In this document: positions 43,917 to 52,821 of the stretch, piece by piece
How positions within the stretch are numbered: the first letter of the stretch is position 1
Layout: each line of letters opens with the position of its first letter
Assembly (NCBI GenBank): GCA_003605055.1
Contig: QZKP01000011.1
Span: 38,614-102,613 of the forward strand
Direction: 5' to 3'
Origin: Desulfarculus sp.
Lineage (GTDB): Bacteria > Desulfobacterota > Desulfarculia > Desulfarculales > Desulfarculaceae
Length of the DNA stretch: 64,000 nucleotides
Program-made: the position numbers and the translations under genes
The notes under the pieces: model-generated
The model's database searches: none
The model's input: the letters and a program-made list of their open reading frames with translations, nothing else
Told to the model about the DNA's origin: nothing

Positions 43917-43932
43917 AAGTCATTATTGACAT
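43917..43932. promoter_or_regulatory. Inverted-repeat box in the moeA/regulator intergenic region
   Basis: AAGTCA-TTAT-TGACAT, identical half-sites to the tupA box. The right half overlaps the TTGACA -35 of the moeA promoter, so binding should repress moeA. Confidence 0.6.
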
Positions 43933-43954
43933 GACAAACCCTAAAGAGCAATAT
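43926..43954 (+). promoter_or_regulatory. Promoter of the moeA group
   Basis: TTGACA (43926-43931) and CAATAT (43949-43954) are 17 bp apart; start expected near 43961, about 40 bp before the moeA ATG. Confidence 0.65.
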
Positions 43955-44000
43955 CCTAGACGCGTTTTTCCGTCAAGGTTGCGCCGGGACGAGAGGTGGC

Positions 44001-45236
44001 ATGAAACCGTTTTTCCAGGTGCAGGACGTGGAGCAGGTGCACGCCTACGCCCGGGCCCTGTCCCCCCTGCCCGCCGAAGAGGCGCCCCTGGCCCAGTGCC
44101 TGGGCCGCAGCTTGGCCCGGGACCTCCGCGCGCCTCACGACCTGCCTGGCTTCCACCGGGCCACCATGGACGGCTTCGCCGTGCGGGCGGCCGACACCTT
44201 CGGCGCCGGCGAGTCCAACCCCGGCTACCTGCAACTGGTCGGCGAGGTGCACATGGGCCAGGCCCCGGCCTTCAGCCTGGCACCCGGCCAATGCGCCCGC
44301 ATCGGCACCGGCGGCATGCTGCCCCAGGGCGCGGACGCGGTGGTGATGCTGGAGCACACCCGCCTGCTGGACCAGGACAGCGTGGAGGTGGCCAGTTCCC
44401 TGGCGCCCGGGGCGAACACCCTGGGCCCGGCCGACGACGCGGCCCTGGGCCAGGTGCTCTTGCCCGCCGGACACTGGCTGCGGCCCCAGGACCTGGGGCT
44501 CCTGGCCGCCCTGGGCCAGGAGACGGTAGCCGTGCGGCGCCGCCCAATAGTGGGCATCGTCTCCACCGGCGACGAGGTGGTGCCGACCTCAGCCCGGCCC
44601 GGCCCGGGCCAGGTGCGCGACGTGAACACCTACACCCTGGCCGCCCAGGTGCGCCAGGCCGGCGGCGAGCCCCAGGTTTTGGGCCTGGTGCCGGATCAGG
44701 CCCCGGCCATCAAAGCCGCCGCCGCCCGCTCAATGCAATCCTGCGATCTGACCCTGCTCTCAGGCGGCTCTTCGGTGGGCGCGCGCGACTTCACCCGCGA
44801 GGTGTTCCTCTCCTTCCCCGGCGCGGAGCTGCTGGTGCACGGCGTGGCCGTGAGCCCGGGCAAGCCCTTCCTGTGGGTGCGGGCCGGGGAGCGACACCTG
44901 CTGGGCCTGCCCGGCCAGGTGGCCTCCTGCCTGGTGGCCTTTTATCTTTTGGTGGAGCCCGTTCTGGAGCGGCTGCAGGGCCGTCCGGCCCTGCCCTTCG
45001 CCCGCTTCCCCCGGCTGCCGGCCGTGCTCAGGCGCAACCTGCCCTCCGCCCCCGGCCGCGAGGAATACGTGCGCGTGGCCCTGCGACGGGAGGGTCGGCT
45101 CTGGCGGGCCGAGCCCCTGTTCGGCAAGTCCGGTCTGCTCACCACCCTGATCCAGGGCCAGGGCCTGGTGCGAGTGCCCAAGGACAGCGAGGGCCTGTAC
45201 GCCGGCGACGAGGTGGATGTGCTCCTGTTTCCCTGA
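44001..45236 (+). CDS. moeA: MoeA-type molybdopterin molybdotransferase (paralogue 1)
   Basis: 411 residues. MoeA signature blocks: RATMDGFAVRAADTFGA, RIGTGGMLPQGADAVVMLEHT, VGIVSTGDEVVP, DVNTYTLAAQVRQAGG, LLSGGSSVGARDFT and SPGKPFLWV/GLPGQVAS. It inserts molybdate or tungstate into adenylated pterin. First of three MoeA-like genes in the island; followed 9 bp later by a MoeA-PBP fusion. Confidence 0.92.
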   Translation: MKPFFQVQDVEQVHAYARALSPLPAEEAPLAQCLGRSLARDLRAPHDLPGFHRATMDGFAVRAADTFGAGESNPGYLQLVGEVHMGQAPAFSLAPGQCARIGTGGMLPQGADAVVMLEHTRLLDQDSVEVASSLAPGANTLGPADDAALGQVLLPAGHWLRPQDLGLLAALGQETVAVRRRPIVGIVSTGDEVVPTSARPGPGQVRDVNTYTLAAQVRQAGGEPQVLGLVPDQAPAIKAAAARSMQSCDLTLLSGGSSVGARDFTREVFLSFPGAELLVHGVAVSPGKPFLWVRAGERHLLGLPGQVASCLVAFYLLVEPVLERLQGRPALPFARFPRLPAVLRRNLPSAPGREEYVRVALRREGRLWRAEPLFGKSGLLTTLIQGQGLVRVPKDSEGLYAGDEVDVLLFP

Positions 45237-45245
45237 AGGTAGGGC

Positions 45246-47174
45246 ATGAAGCGAAACGTTTATCTGAAAATGATGCCCCTGGCCGCGGCCCGGGAGAAGT
45301 TTCTCACCGCCTTTGACTGGCCGGCCCTGGCCGGGGTGGAGGAGATCCCCACCGCCGAGGCCCTGAGACGGGTCACCTCCCAGGCGGTTTTCGCCCGATA
45401 CTCCTCGCCGGCCTACCACGCCGCGGCCATGGACGGGGTGGCGGTGCAGGCCAGCGACACCTACGGCGCCAGCGAGGAGCACCCCCTGCGCCTGGCCCTG
45501 GGCCCCCAGGCCGGCTTCATCAACACCGGACAGCCCCTGCCCCCGGACAGCAACGCGGTGGTGATGATCGAGCAGGTGCACCAGCCCAGCCAGGGCGAGA
45601 TAGAGCTGCGGGCCGCGGTCTTTCCCTGGCAAAACGTGCGCAAAGTGGGCGAGGACATGGTGGCCCAGGAGCTGATGTTTCCGCACCACCATCGCCTGGG
45701 CGCCGCCGACGTAGCCGCCCTGCTCACCGCCGGCGTGTTCCGGCTGCGGGTGCTGCGCCGGCCCCTGGTGGCCATCATCCCCACCGGCCTGGAGCTGGTG
45801 GACTGGCAGCAGGCCCAGGACGGCCAGCCGCCGGCCGGGGCCATCATCGAGACCAACTCCCTGCTCCTGGCCGGCCTGGTGCGCGAGGCCGGCGGCGAGC
45901 CTTTGGTGCTGCCCCGAGTCGGTGATGAGTTCGAGCTGATCAAGGCCGCGGTGGCCCAGGCCTTGGCCTCCCAGGCCCAGATGGTGGTGCTCAACGCCGG
46001 CGCCTCGGCGGGCAGCAAGGACTTCAGCGCACACGTGATAGGCGCGCTGGGCGAGGTCCTGGTGCACGGAATCACGGTGATGCCCGGCAAGCCCAGCATC
46101 CTGGGCGCGGCCCAGGGCAAGCCGGTGGTGGGCAGCCCGGGCTACCCGGTCTCGGCCTGGGTCTGCTTTGACCAGTTCATCGCCCCGGCCCTGGCGGCCA
46201 TGGCCGGCCAGCCGGCTCCGGAGCGCGAGCGCCTGGAGGTGGTGCCGGCCCGCCGTCTGGCCTCCAAGCTGGGCCGCGAGGAGTTCCTGCGGGTGCACCT
46301 GGGCCGGGTGGGCTCGCGGGTGGTGGCCACGCCGCTCAAGCGCGGGGCGGGCGCCATCACCTCCCTGACCCGGGCCGACGGCCTGCTGCGCATCCCGGCC
46401 GACAGTGAGGGCCTGGAGGAAGGCCAGCCGGCCGTGGCCGAGCTGCTGGGCCCCCGGCAACGGGTGGAGAACACCCTGGTGGTGGTGGGCAGCCACGACG
46501 TAACCCTGGACCTGCTGGGCGACCACCTCAAGCGCCTCAACCCGGAGTTGCACCTGTCCTCATCGCACCTGGGCTCCCTGGCCGGGCTCATGGCCATCCG
46601 GGACGGCCGCTGCCACCTGGGCGGCACCCACCTGCTGGACCCGGCCACCGGCGATTACAACCTCAGCTACATCAAGCGCCATCTCAAGGGCCTGCCCGTG
46701 CGCCTGCTGACCCTGGCCTGGCGGCAGCAGGGCCTGATGGTCAAGCCGGGCAACCCCAAGGGCATCACCAGCTTCTCGGACCTTACCCGGCCCGAGGTGA
46801 CCATGATCAACCGCCAGGCAGGCAGCGGCACCCGGGTGCTGTTGGATTACCAGTTGCAGAAGTTAGGCCTGGACCCGGCCGTCATCAAGGGCTACGACCA
46901 GGAGGAGTACACCCACACGGCCGTAGCCGTGCAGGTGCTGGCCGGCGGGGCGGACGTAGGCCTGGGCATCCTGGCCGCGGCCCGGGCCCTGGGCCTGGAG
47001 TTTCTGCCCCTGATGCCGGAACGCTACGATCTGTGCATTCCCCAGGCCTTCTGGGATGACCCGCGGGTGCAGGCCCTGCGCCGGGTGCTGGGCTCCGAAG
47101 CCTTCCGGCGGGAGGTGGAGGCCCTGGGCGGCTACGACGCCCGGTCCATGGGCAGCATCGCCTGGGAAGGATAG
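45246..47174 (+). CDS. MoeA fused to periplasmic-binding-protein-like domain
   Basis: 642 residues. Residues ~1-400 are a MoeA-type domain (AAMDGVAVQASDTYGA, FINTGQPLPPDSNAVVMIEQV, VAIIPTGLEL, VVLNAGASAGSKDFSA, MPGKPSILGAAQGKPVVG). Residues ~410-642 are a PBP-like domain (TLVVVGSHDVTLDLLGDHLKRLN, LGGTHLLDPATGDYN, MINRQAGSGTRVLLDYQ), the arrangement annotated as MoeA/LysR-substrate-binding-like. The extra domain may bind the metal oxyanion or a cofactor. Co-transcribed with moeA. Confidence 0.9.
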   Translation: MKRNVYLKMMPLAAAREKFLTAFDWPALAGVEEIPTAEALRRVTSQAVFARYSSPAYHAAAMDGVAVQASDTYGASEEHPLRLALGPQAGFINTGQPLPPDSNAVVMIEQVHQPSQGEIELRAAVFPWQNVRKVGEDMVAQELMFPHHHRLGAADVAALLTAGVFRLRVLRRPLVAIIPTGLELVDWQQAQDGQPPAGAIIETNSLLLAGLVREAGGEPLVLPRVGDEFELIKAAVAQALASQAQMVVLNAGASAGSKDFSAHVIGALGEVLVHGITVMPGKPSILGAAQGKPVVGSPGYPVSAWVCFDQFIAPALAAMAGQPAPERERLEVVPARRLASKLGREEFLRVHLGRVGSRVVATPLKRGAGAITSLTRADGLLRIPADSEGLEEGQPAVAELLGPRQRVENTLVVVGSHDVTLDLLGDHLKRLNPELHLSSSHLGSLAGLMAIRDGRCHLGGTHLLDPATGDYNLSYIKRHLKGLPVRLLTLAWRQQGLMVKPGNPKGITSFSDLTRPEVTMINRQAGSGTRVLLDYQLQKLGLDPAVIKGYDQEEYTHTAVAVQVLAGGADVGLGILAAARALGLEFLPLMPERYDLCIPQAFWDDPRVQALRRVLGSEAFRREVEALGGYDARSMGSIAWEG

Positions 47175-47177
47175 GGG

Positions 47178-47765
47178 CTAGAGGTCGTAGTAGGCCTGGC
47201 CGGCGCAGGCCGGGCAGAGGGTGCCTTGGCGCTGGGGATGGTATTCGCCGCAGGCCGGGCAGGCCGTGGTGGGCACCTTGTCCTGGTCCTTGAGGCCGGC
47301 GCGCATCCTCACCGGCCGCACCCGAACCAGACCGTGGCCGCCGGCCAGGATGGCGCGGACCACTTCGTCTTTTTCCACGGCTTGGTTCTCGGGCCGGCGC
47401 AGGTACCAGTTGGCCACCAGGGGATAATCCTCCAGGCGGGACACGTCCAGCCAGGCCCGCGCGCCCTGCAGGCTCTTGCGGTCGTAGAGGGTCAGGGCGA
47501 ACTTGCCCCAGTCCAGCACCTGCAAAAAGCCGTTGCCCAGGGTGCAGGGGGTGAGCATCTGCACTGCATCGGGCAGGCAGACCACCGTCTCCACGGCCGC
47601 GTTGAGGTAAGGTGCGTCTCCCAACTGGCGCCAGGCCGCATCCACCATGAAGCCGCCCATGGTCACCCCGGGCGAGGCGTGGCCGTGGAACTCCTCCATG
47701 CGCACCAAAAAATCATCCAGGGAGAGTCCGCAGATCTGGGTGGGAGCGGCCCCGGCCGGGGTCAT
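47178..47765 (-). CDS. FmdE-like protein with C-terminal zinc ribbon
   Basis: 195 residues. The FmdE domain shows FLVRMEEFHGHASPGVTMGGFMVDAAW (metal-binding EFHGH) and VETVVCLPDAVQMLTPCTLGNG. The C-terminus has a zinc ribbon, CPACGEYH...CPACAG. First described beside formylmethanofuran dehydrogenase, this family is widespread in anaerobes with Mo/W enzymes. GGAGG lies 6 bp before the ATG. It is convergent with moeA-PBP and divergent from the third moeA. Confidence 0.88.
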   Translation of the reverse strand: MTPAGAAPTQICGLSLDDFLVRMEEFHGHASPGVTMGGFMVDAAWRQLGDAPYLNAAVETVVCLPDAVQMLTPCTLGNGFLQVLDWGKFALTLYDRKSLQGARAWLDVSRLEDYPLVANWYLRRPENQAVEKDEVVRAILAGGHGLVRVRPVRMRAGLKDQDKVPTTACPACGEYHPQRQGTLCPACAGQAYYDL

Positions 47766-47846
47766 GGTATCCTCCACTGTAGGCTCAGGTTGAGGCCAAA
47801 GCATAACAGATAACCCATCCCCCCTCACCCCCGGGGTGCATAGGCC

Positions 47847-49073
47847 ATGCAGGAATTCATCTCTCTTTCCCAGGCCCAGGAGCTGGTGGCCGGCCATGTG
47901 CCCCGCCTGCCGCCAAAGCCTTTTCCCCTCGCCCGCCTGGCCGGCCTGGTGGCCGCCCAGGAACTGACGGCGCAGGTGGCCGCGCCCTCGGTCACCGCCT
48001 CCCAAATGGACGGCTACGCGGTGCGGGCCGCGGACCTGGCCCAGGCCAGTGAACAACACCCGGTGCGCCTGGAGGTCAAGGGCATGGTGGGGGCCGGCGA
48101 GGCCCCCCCGGCCGCGGTGGGGCCGGGCCACGCCCTGCGCGTCACGACCGGCGCGCCCCTGCCGCCCGGCGCGGACGCGGTGCTGCCCAACGAGTACACT
48201 CGCGCCGAGCCGGGCGCGGTGCTCTGCCTGGCTTCCACGCAGCCCGGGCGCAACCTGCTGGCGGCGGGCGCGGACGTGGCGTCTGGCCAGGTGGTGCTGC
48301 GGCCGGGCCAGAGGCTCTGGCCCGGCCGGGTGGGGCTGTTGGCCGCGGCCGGGCTGAGCGAAGCCCTGGCCTATCCCCGGCCTAGGGTGGCCCTGTTGGC
48401 CACGGGCCGGGAGGTGAAGGCGCCGGGCCAGCCCCTGCCCCCGGGCGCGGTCTATGCCAGCAACCTGGTGAGCCTGGCCGCCTGGCTCAGCATGCACGGC
48501 CTGGAGCATGAGAGCCGGACGGCCGACGATGTGGCCGACCAGATCGCCGCTGCGGCCGGTGAGATGTTGGCCGGCTGCGATGCCCTGCTCACCAGCGGCG
48601 GGGCCTGGACCAGCGAGCGCGACCTGGTGGTCAACGCCCTGCGAGGTCTGGGCCTGGATCTGATCTTCCGCCGGGTGCGCCTGGGCCCGGGCAAGGGCGT
48701 GTCCTTTGGCCTGCTCTCGGGCAAGCCGGTGTTCTGCCTGCCCGGCGGGCCGCCCTCCAACGAGGCCGCCTTCCTGCTCCTGGCCCTGCCCGGACTTTTA
48801 CGCTTGGCCGGCCATCCCCGTCCCGGCCTGCCCCTGGTCCCGGCCTGCCTGGGCCAGGCTGTGCAGGGCCGGGTGGACTGGACCCAGGTCCTGCACGGCC
48901 GCCTGGAGCCGGGCCGTGATCTGCCCACCTTCCAGCCCCTGTCCTATCAGGGGCGTCTGCAGAGCATGGCCCGCAGCCAGGGCCTGCTGCTCCTGCCCGA
49001 GGGCCTGCGCTTTTTGGAAGCCGGTGCGCGGGTGATGGTTCTGAAGCTGGGCCTGGCCTTCGGCGAGGATTAA
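47847..49073 (+). CDS. MoeA-type molybdopterin molybdotransferase (paralogue 3)
   Basis: 408 residues. SQMDGYAVRAADLAQA, RVTTGAPLPPGADAVLPNEYT, VALLATGREVKAPG, VYASNLVSLAAWLSMHG, LLTSGGAWTSERDL and PGKGVSFGLLSGKPVFCLPGGP follow the MoeA order, but several blocks differ (GPPSNEAA, ATGREVKAPG), suggesting a specialised copy, e.g. for tungsten or a different cofactor. Upstream gene is fmdE (divergent), downstream is convergent fdhD. Confidence 0.88.
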   Translation: MQEFISLSQAQELVAGHVPRLPPKPFPLARLAGLVAAQELTAQVAAPSVTASQMDGYAVRAADLAQASEQHPVRLEVKGMVGAGEAPPAAVGPGHALRVTTGAPLPPGADAVLPNEYTRAEPGAVLCLASTQPGRNLLAAGADVASGQVVLRPGQRLWPGRVGLLAAAGLSEALAYPRPRVALLATGREVKAPGQPLPPGAVYASNLVSLAAWLSMHGLEHESRTADDVADQIAAAAGEMLAGCDALLTSGGAWTSERDLVVNALRGLGLDLIFRRVRLGPGKGVSFGLLSGKPVFCLPGGPPSNEAAFLLLALPGLLRLAGHPRPGLPLVPACLGQAVQGRVDWTQVLHGRLEPGRDLPTFQPLSYQGRLQSMARSQGLLLLPEGLRFLEAGARVMVLKLGLAFGED

Positions 49074-49083
49074 GGGCCGGGAC

Positions 49084-49935
49084 TCAGGGCCGCGCAGACA
49101 GGGGGACCCCATCCAGCAGCACCCGGTGGGGATGACAGTAGACGGTGGCCCGCTCCTGGCGGGCGAAGGCCACCAGGGTGACGCCCAAGTCGGCGCACAG
49201 GCTCCGGCCCAGGGTGGTGGCCGCCGATACCGATGCGATCAGGGGCAGGCCGGAGCGGGCCGCCTTGAGGGCCATCTCAAAGCTGATGCGGCCCGAGACC
49301 GCGGCCAGGCAGCCGCCCAGGTCCTGGCCCGCGGCCAGGGCCGCGCCCAGGGCCTTATCCAAGGCGTTGTGCCGGCCAACGTCCTCGGCCAGGCTCACCA
49401 GCCCGTCCCGGGGGGTGCCCAAGGCCGCGGCGTGGGCGGCGCCGGTGCGGGGGAAGACCTCCTGGCCGCGCTCCATGAGCTGAAACAACCCCTGCACCAC
49501 GGACAGATCCACGGTCAAGGCCGAGCTCACAGGCCGTATCTCCCGGCCCAGGTCCTGGAAGGACTCCAGGCCACAGAGCCCGCAGGAGGTGGCCGCCGGC
49601 GCCACCCGCCGGGAGCGGGCCCGGCGGGCCAGCTCCCTGGGCAACTCCACGTCGGCCCAGTAGGCCGGACCCAGGCCGGGCAGCTCGGCCCGGCCCAGGG
49701 TGACGCCCAGCACCTCCTCCGGCCGGCTGGTCAGGCCCTCGCTGAGACAGTGGCCCCGGGCCAGGTCCTCCAGGCCCTGAGGGCTGACCATCAACAGCAC
49801 CTGAGAGCGACCGTTGATGCGCAGCTCAAAAGGCGCTTCCACGGCCAGATCGTCCCGCATCGCGCGCACGCCGCGGCCGCTGATCCGTAGGCCCGCGCCG
49901 GGCTCGATCAAAGCCGGTTGCTCTGATTCCTTCAC
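49084..49935 (-). CDS. fdhD: Formate dehydrogenase accessory sulfurtransferase
   Basis: 283 residues. The Cys pair Cys118-x2-Cys121 (ATSCGLCGLES) receives sulfur from a desulfurase, and the RTGAAHAAAL and SEDVGRHNALDKALG blocks bind the guanine nucleotides of Mo-bisMGD. FdhD delivers sulfur to the molybdenum/tungsten cofactor of formate dehydrogenases, so such an enzyme should be encoded elsewhere. Divergent from the nuo operon. Confidence 0.93.
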   Translation of the reverse strand: MKESEQPALIEPGAGLRISGRGVRAMRDDLAVEAPFELRINGRSQVLLMVSPQGLEDLARGHCLSEGLTSRPEEVLGVTLGRAELPGLGPAYWADVELPRELARRARSRRVAPAATSCGLCGLESFQDLGREIRPVSSALTVDLSVVQGLFQLMERGQEVFPRTGAAHAAALGTPRDGLVSLAEDVGRHNALDKALGAALAAGQDLGGCLAAVSGRISFEMALKAARSGLPLIASVSAATTLGRSLCADLGVTLVAFARQERATVYCHPHRVLLDGVPLSARP

Positions 49936-50323
49936 GAAAAAGAGGCCTCCCTCAGGCCGGCGCGGCCAAAAACCACCGCACGAGTTGCGGGAATACTATC
50001 ACACCCCAGGCCCCAGCGGCGCTTTTCTAAGGCAGAACAGTCCCCTACTTCAACTCTTTGGGCATTTGGAACTTTTTTCGTGTAAAGGCCCTTGACGGCT
50101 AACCCCCTCTATCCAGTAAGCTATATAACAACATAGGGTGGCTACTGGATCTTCCCCCGGGACTCTCGCGAACTAGCACGCGGCTGCACGCATAGTTAAC
50201 GGTCCTTATCCTCCGGAAGCTGACCTCATTCTCCTCCTCACGCCCCTCAGGCCCCAGGCCTGGCCCTTGAGGGGCAAGCCATATCCAAGCCAGCAACTCG
50301 ATCACCACGGACCGCGTCCTGTT
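49936..50323. other. Gene-free leader between fdhD and nuoA
   Basis: 388 bp with no gene I can support (an antisense frame at 50099-50335 looks like noise). It has two inverted repeats: ATCCAGTA (50111-50118)/TACTGGAT (50143-50150), and GCCCCTCA (50242-50249)/TGAGGGGC (50268-50275) around the palindrome CCAGGCCTGG. TTGACG is at 50092-50097 but has no well-placed -10. A structured 5' leader or regulator-binding region for the nuo operon is likely. Confidence 0.5.
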
Positions 50324-50689
50324 ATGCCTGAGCACTTGCTTGTTGATTACCTGTTCGTGCTGGCGTTCCTGGCAGTTGGGTTTGTTTTTGCCGCCATCCC
50401 CATCTTCCTGGCCTTTTTCATCACCCCCCGCAGCATGGGCCTGAAAAAGCTCGTTTCCTACGAGTCGGGCATGATCCCCATTGGCGGGGCCTGGATCAAG
50501 TTCGGGGTGGCCTACTATTTGTTCGCCCTGATCTTCCTGGCCTTTGACGTGGACGTTCTCTACCTGTTCCCAGTGCTCTTGGCCTACGGCTCCTTCCCTT
50601 GGCGGGACCTGGTGGAGATAGTCATCTTCTTGGCCGTCATCAGCCTGGCCATCGTCTATGCCTGGTGCAAGGGGGTATTCGAATGGTAA
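50324..50689 (+). CDS. nuoA: Complex I subunit NuoA
   Basis: 121-residue membrane subunit with three helices ([63 protein letters not shown]) and the [12 protein letters not shown] loop. ATG at 50324 matches the usual start. First gene of a run of eleven nuo genes. Its stop overlaps the nuoB start. Confidence 0.93.
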   Translation: MPEHLLVDYLFVLAFLAVGFVFAAIPIFLAFFITPRSMGLKKLVSYESGMIPIGGAWIKFGVAYYLFALIFLAFDVDVLYLFPVLLAYGSFPWRDLVEIVIFLAVISLAIVYAWCKGVFEW

Positions 50690-51219
50690 ACCACTCCTTG
50701 TTGCGGCCCGAGCTCAGGCCTCCGGTCCAAATGGCCCTGCTGGACGACATCCTGGGCATCGTGCGGGCCAACTCCCTGTGGCCCATGACCTTCGGCATCG
50801 CCTGCTGCTCCATCGAGATGATGGCCGCCGGCGCCAGCCGCTTCGACCTGGACCGCTTCGGGGCCGGCGTGTTCCGCCCCTCCCCCCGCCAGTCGGACGT
50901 GATGATCGTGGCCGGCACCATCTCCAAAAAGATGGCTCCCACCGTGCTCACGCTCTATGAGCAGATGCCCGCGCCCAAGTGGGTGATCGCCATGGGAAAC
51001 TGCGCCATCAGCGGCGGCCCCTTTGTCTACGACAAACAGTACGCCATCGTCAACGGCACGGACGTGATCCTGCCGGTGGACGTGTACGTGCCCGGCTGCC
51101 CTCCCCGGCCCGAGGCCCTGATCCAGGGCTTTTTGGAGCTGCAGGACAAGCTGACCAAAGGCGGCAAGACCAATTTCATCCGCCACTTCAAGCGCTGGCC
51201 ACGGAAGGAGCAGCCGTAG
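50683..51219 (+). CDS. nuoB: Complex I subunit NuoB
   Basis: 178 residues. Ligands of the N2 [4Fe-4S] cluster: IACCSIEMM (tandem Cys), GNCAISGG and [11 protein letters not shown]2 passes electrons to quinone. ATG at 50683 overlaps the nuoA end by 7 bp, suggesting coupling. Confidence 0.95.
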   Translation: MVNHSLLRPELRPPVQMALLDDILGIVRANSLWPMTFGIACCSIEMMAAGASRFDLDRFGAGVFRPSPRQSDVMIVAGTISKKMAPTVLTLYEQMPAPKWVIAMGNCAISGGPFVYDKQYAIVNGTDVILPVDVYVPGCPPRPEALIQGFLELQDKLTKGGKTNFIRHFKRWPRKEQP

Positions 51220-51225
51220 CGAAGC

Positions 51226-51708
51226 ATGAGCTTCCTGGAGGACATAACGCCGGTCCTGGCCCAACGCTTCGGGGTGGAGAACCTAACCGCCCAGGATCGC
51301 GCCCGACACGGCTACGACCTGCGCCTGGCCCTGGACCAAGAGCGTCTCACCGAGTTGGTCGGGCTGCTCAAGGAGGCCGGCTGCTATCTGGAGTACATCA
51401 CCGCCGTGGACCAGGGGCAGGTGCTGGAGTTGCTCTACTTCTTCGGCCGCTATGATCAGCCGCCCTTCCGGTTGCAGGTGAAGGTGGCCATGCCCAAGGG
51501 CGTGGCCGTGCCCAGCCTGGCCGGGATCATAAGGGCGGCGGACTGGCAGGAGCGCGAGGTGTTCGACATGTTCGGCCAGCGCTTCGCCGGCCACCCGGAC
51601 CTGCGGCGCATCCTGCTGTCTGAGGATGCGGACTTCCACCCGCTGCTCAAGGACTTCAAGCCGGGGCCTGAGCACGGCGGCGAGGTCGTGAACCTGGAAA
51701 GAAAGTAG
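51226..51708 (+). CDS. nuoC: Complex I subunit NuoC
   Basis: 160-residue 30-kDa-type subunit. The hallmark DWQEREVFDMFGQRFAGHPDLRRIL is present near residue 100. It binds NuoD and helps place the N2/quinone interface. Separate from NuoD (not fused as in E. coli). Confidence 0.93.
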   Translation: MSFLEDITPVLAQRFGVENLTAQDRARHGYDLRLALDQERLTELVGLLKEAGCYLEYITAVDQGQVLELLYFFGRYDQPPFRLQVKVAMPKGVAVPSLAGIIRAADWQEREVFDMFGQRFAGHPDLRRILLSEDADFHPLLKDFKPGPEHGGEVVNLERK

Positions 51709-52821
51709 ATGCTGCGCAAGACGCTCACCGAAGACAGCTTTTATCTGAACCTGGGGCCGCAGCACCCCAGCACCCACGGCGTATTGCACCTGCTGCTCAA
51801 GCTGGACGGCGAGCGCATCCTGGAGTGCAAGCCCCTGGTGGGCTACAGCCACCGGGCCCACGAACACATGGGTCAGAACCGCACCTACCTGCAGTTCCTG
51901 CCCAACACCAGCCGCATGGATTACCTGGGCGGGCTCTGCTACAACCACGCCTACTGCCTGGCCGTGGAAAAGGCCTGCGGCATAGAGGTGCCCGAGCGGG
52001 CCCGCTACATCCGCACCGTCTGCGCGGAGCTGAACCGCATCTCCAGCCACCTGCTGTGGTTCGGCGCCTACCTGATGGACCTGGGCGCCTTCACCCCCTT
52101 CCTGTACGCCTTCGACGACCGCGAGGACATCCTGGCCATCCTGGGCGAGGTCACCGGCAGCCGCCTCACCTACAGCTATTGCCGCTTCGGGGGCGTGAAC
52201 CGAGACCTGAACCAGAACTTCCTGGACGGGACAAAGGCCTTCATCCCCAAGCTGCGCAAGCGCCTGAAGGATTACCGCACCCTGGTGACCAAGAACATCA
52301 TCTTCCTCAACCGCACCAAAGGAATCGGGACGGTCAGCGCCGAGCTGGCCCGGGACTGGGCCCTCACCGGCCCCAACCTGCGGGCCTGCGGCGTGGCCTA
52401 CGACCTCCGCCGGGCCGAACCCTACAGCATCTACCCGGAGCTGGAGTTCGAGATACCCACGGCCACTGCCGGCGACTGCTACGACCGCTACTGGGTGCGC
52501 ATGGCCGAGATGGAGCAGAGCCTGCGCATCGTGGAGCAGGCCCTGGGGCGGCTGCCCGAGGGGCCGGTGAAGGCAGCGGGGGTGCCCCAGTGGATCCAGC
52601 CGCCGGCGGGCGACTACCACTTCAGCTATGAGAGTCCGCGGGGCCACCTGGGCATCTACTTCGTCTCCGACGGCGGGCGGGTGCCCCTGCGCATGAAGTG
52701 GCGCACGCCCTCCTTCAGCAACCTGAGCATTCTTTCGGAGATACTGCCCGGGACCCTGGTGGCCGACACCATCGCCATCCTGGGCAGCATCGACGTGGTG
52801 ATTCCGGAGATAGACCGGTGA
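51709..52821 (+). CDS. nuoD: Complex I subunit NuoD
   Basis: 370-residue 49-kDa-type subunit. Start [52 protein letters not shown] and the C-terminal IVIPEIDR-like [10 protein letters not shown]. The NiFe-hydrogenase-derived metal cysteines are absent, as expected of a quinone-reacting complex I. ATG starts right after the nuoC stop; the nuoH GTG overlaps its end. Confidence 0.95.
   Translation: MLRKTLTEDSFYLNLGPQHPSTHGVLHLLLKLDGERILECKPLVGYSHRAHEHMGQNRTYLQFLPNTSRMDYLGGLCYNHAYCLAVEKACGIEVPERARYIRTVCAELNRISSHLLWFGAYLMDLGAFTPFLYAFDDREDILAILGEVTGSRLTYSYCRFGGVNRDLNQNFLDGTKAFIPKLRKRLKDYRTLVTKNIIFLNRTKGIGTVSAELARDWALTGPNLRACGVAYDLRRAEPYSIYPELEFEIPTATAGDCYDRYWVRMAEMEQSLRIVEQALGRLPEGPVKAAGVPQWIQPPAGDYHFSYESPRGHLGIYFVSDGGRVPLRMKWRTPSFSNLSILSEILPGTLVADTIAILGSIDVVIPEIDR

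Noticed and set aside
50092..50127. TTGACG ... TATATA as nuo promoter
   Set aside because: Spacing is 24 bp, too long for a sigma70 promoter; kept only as a note in the leader entry.
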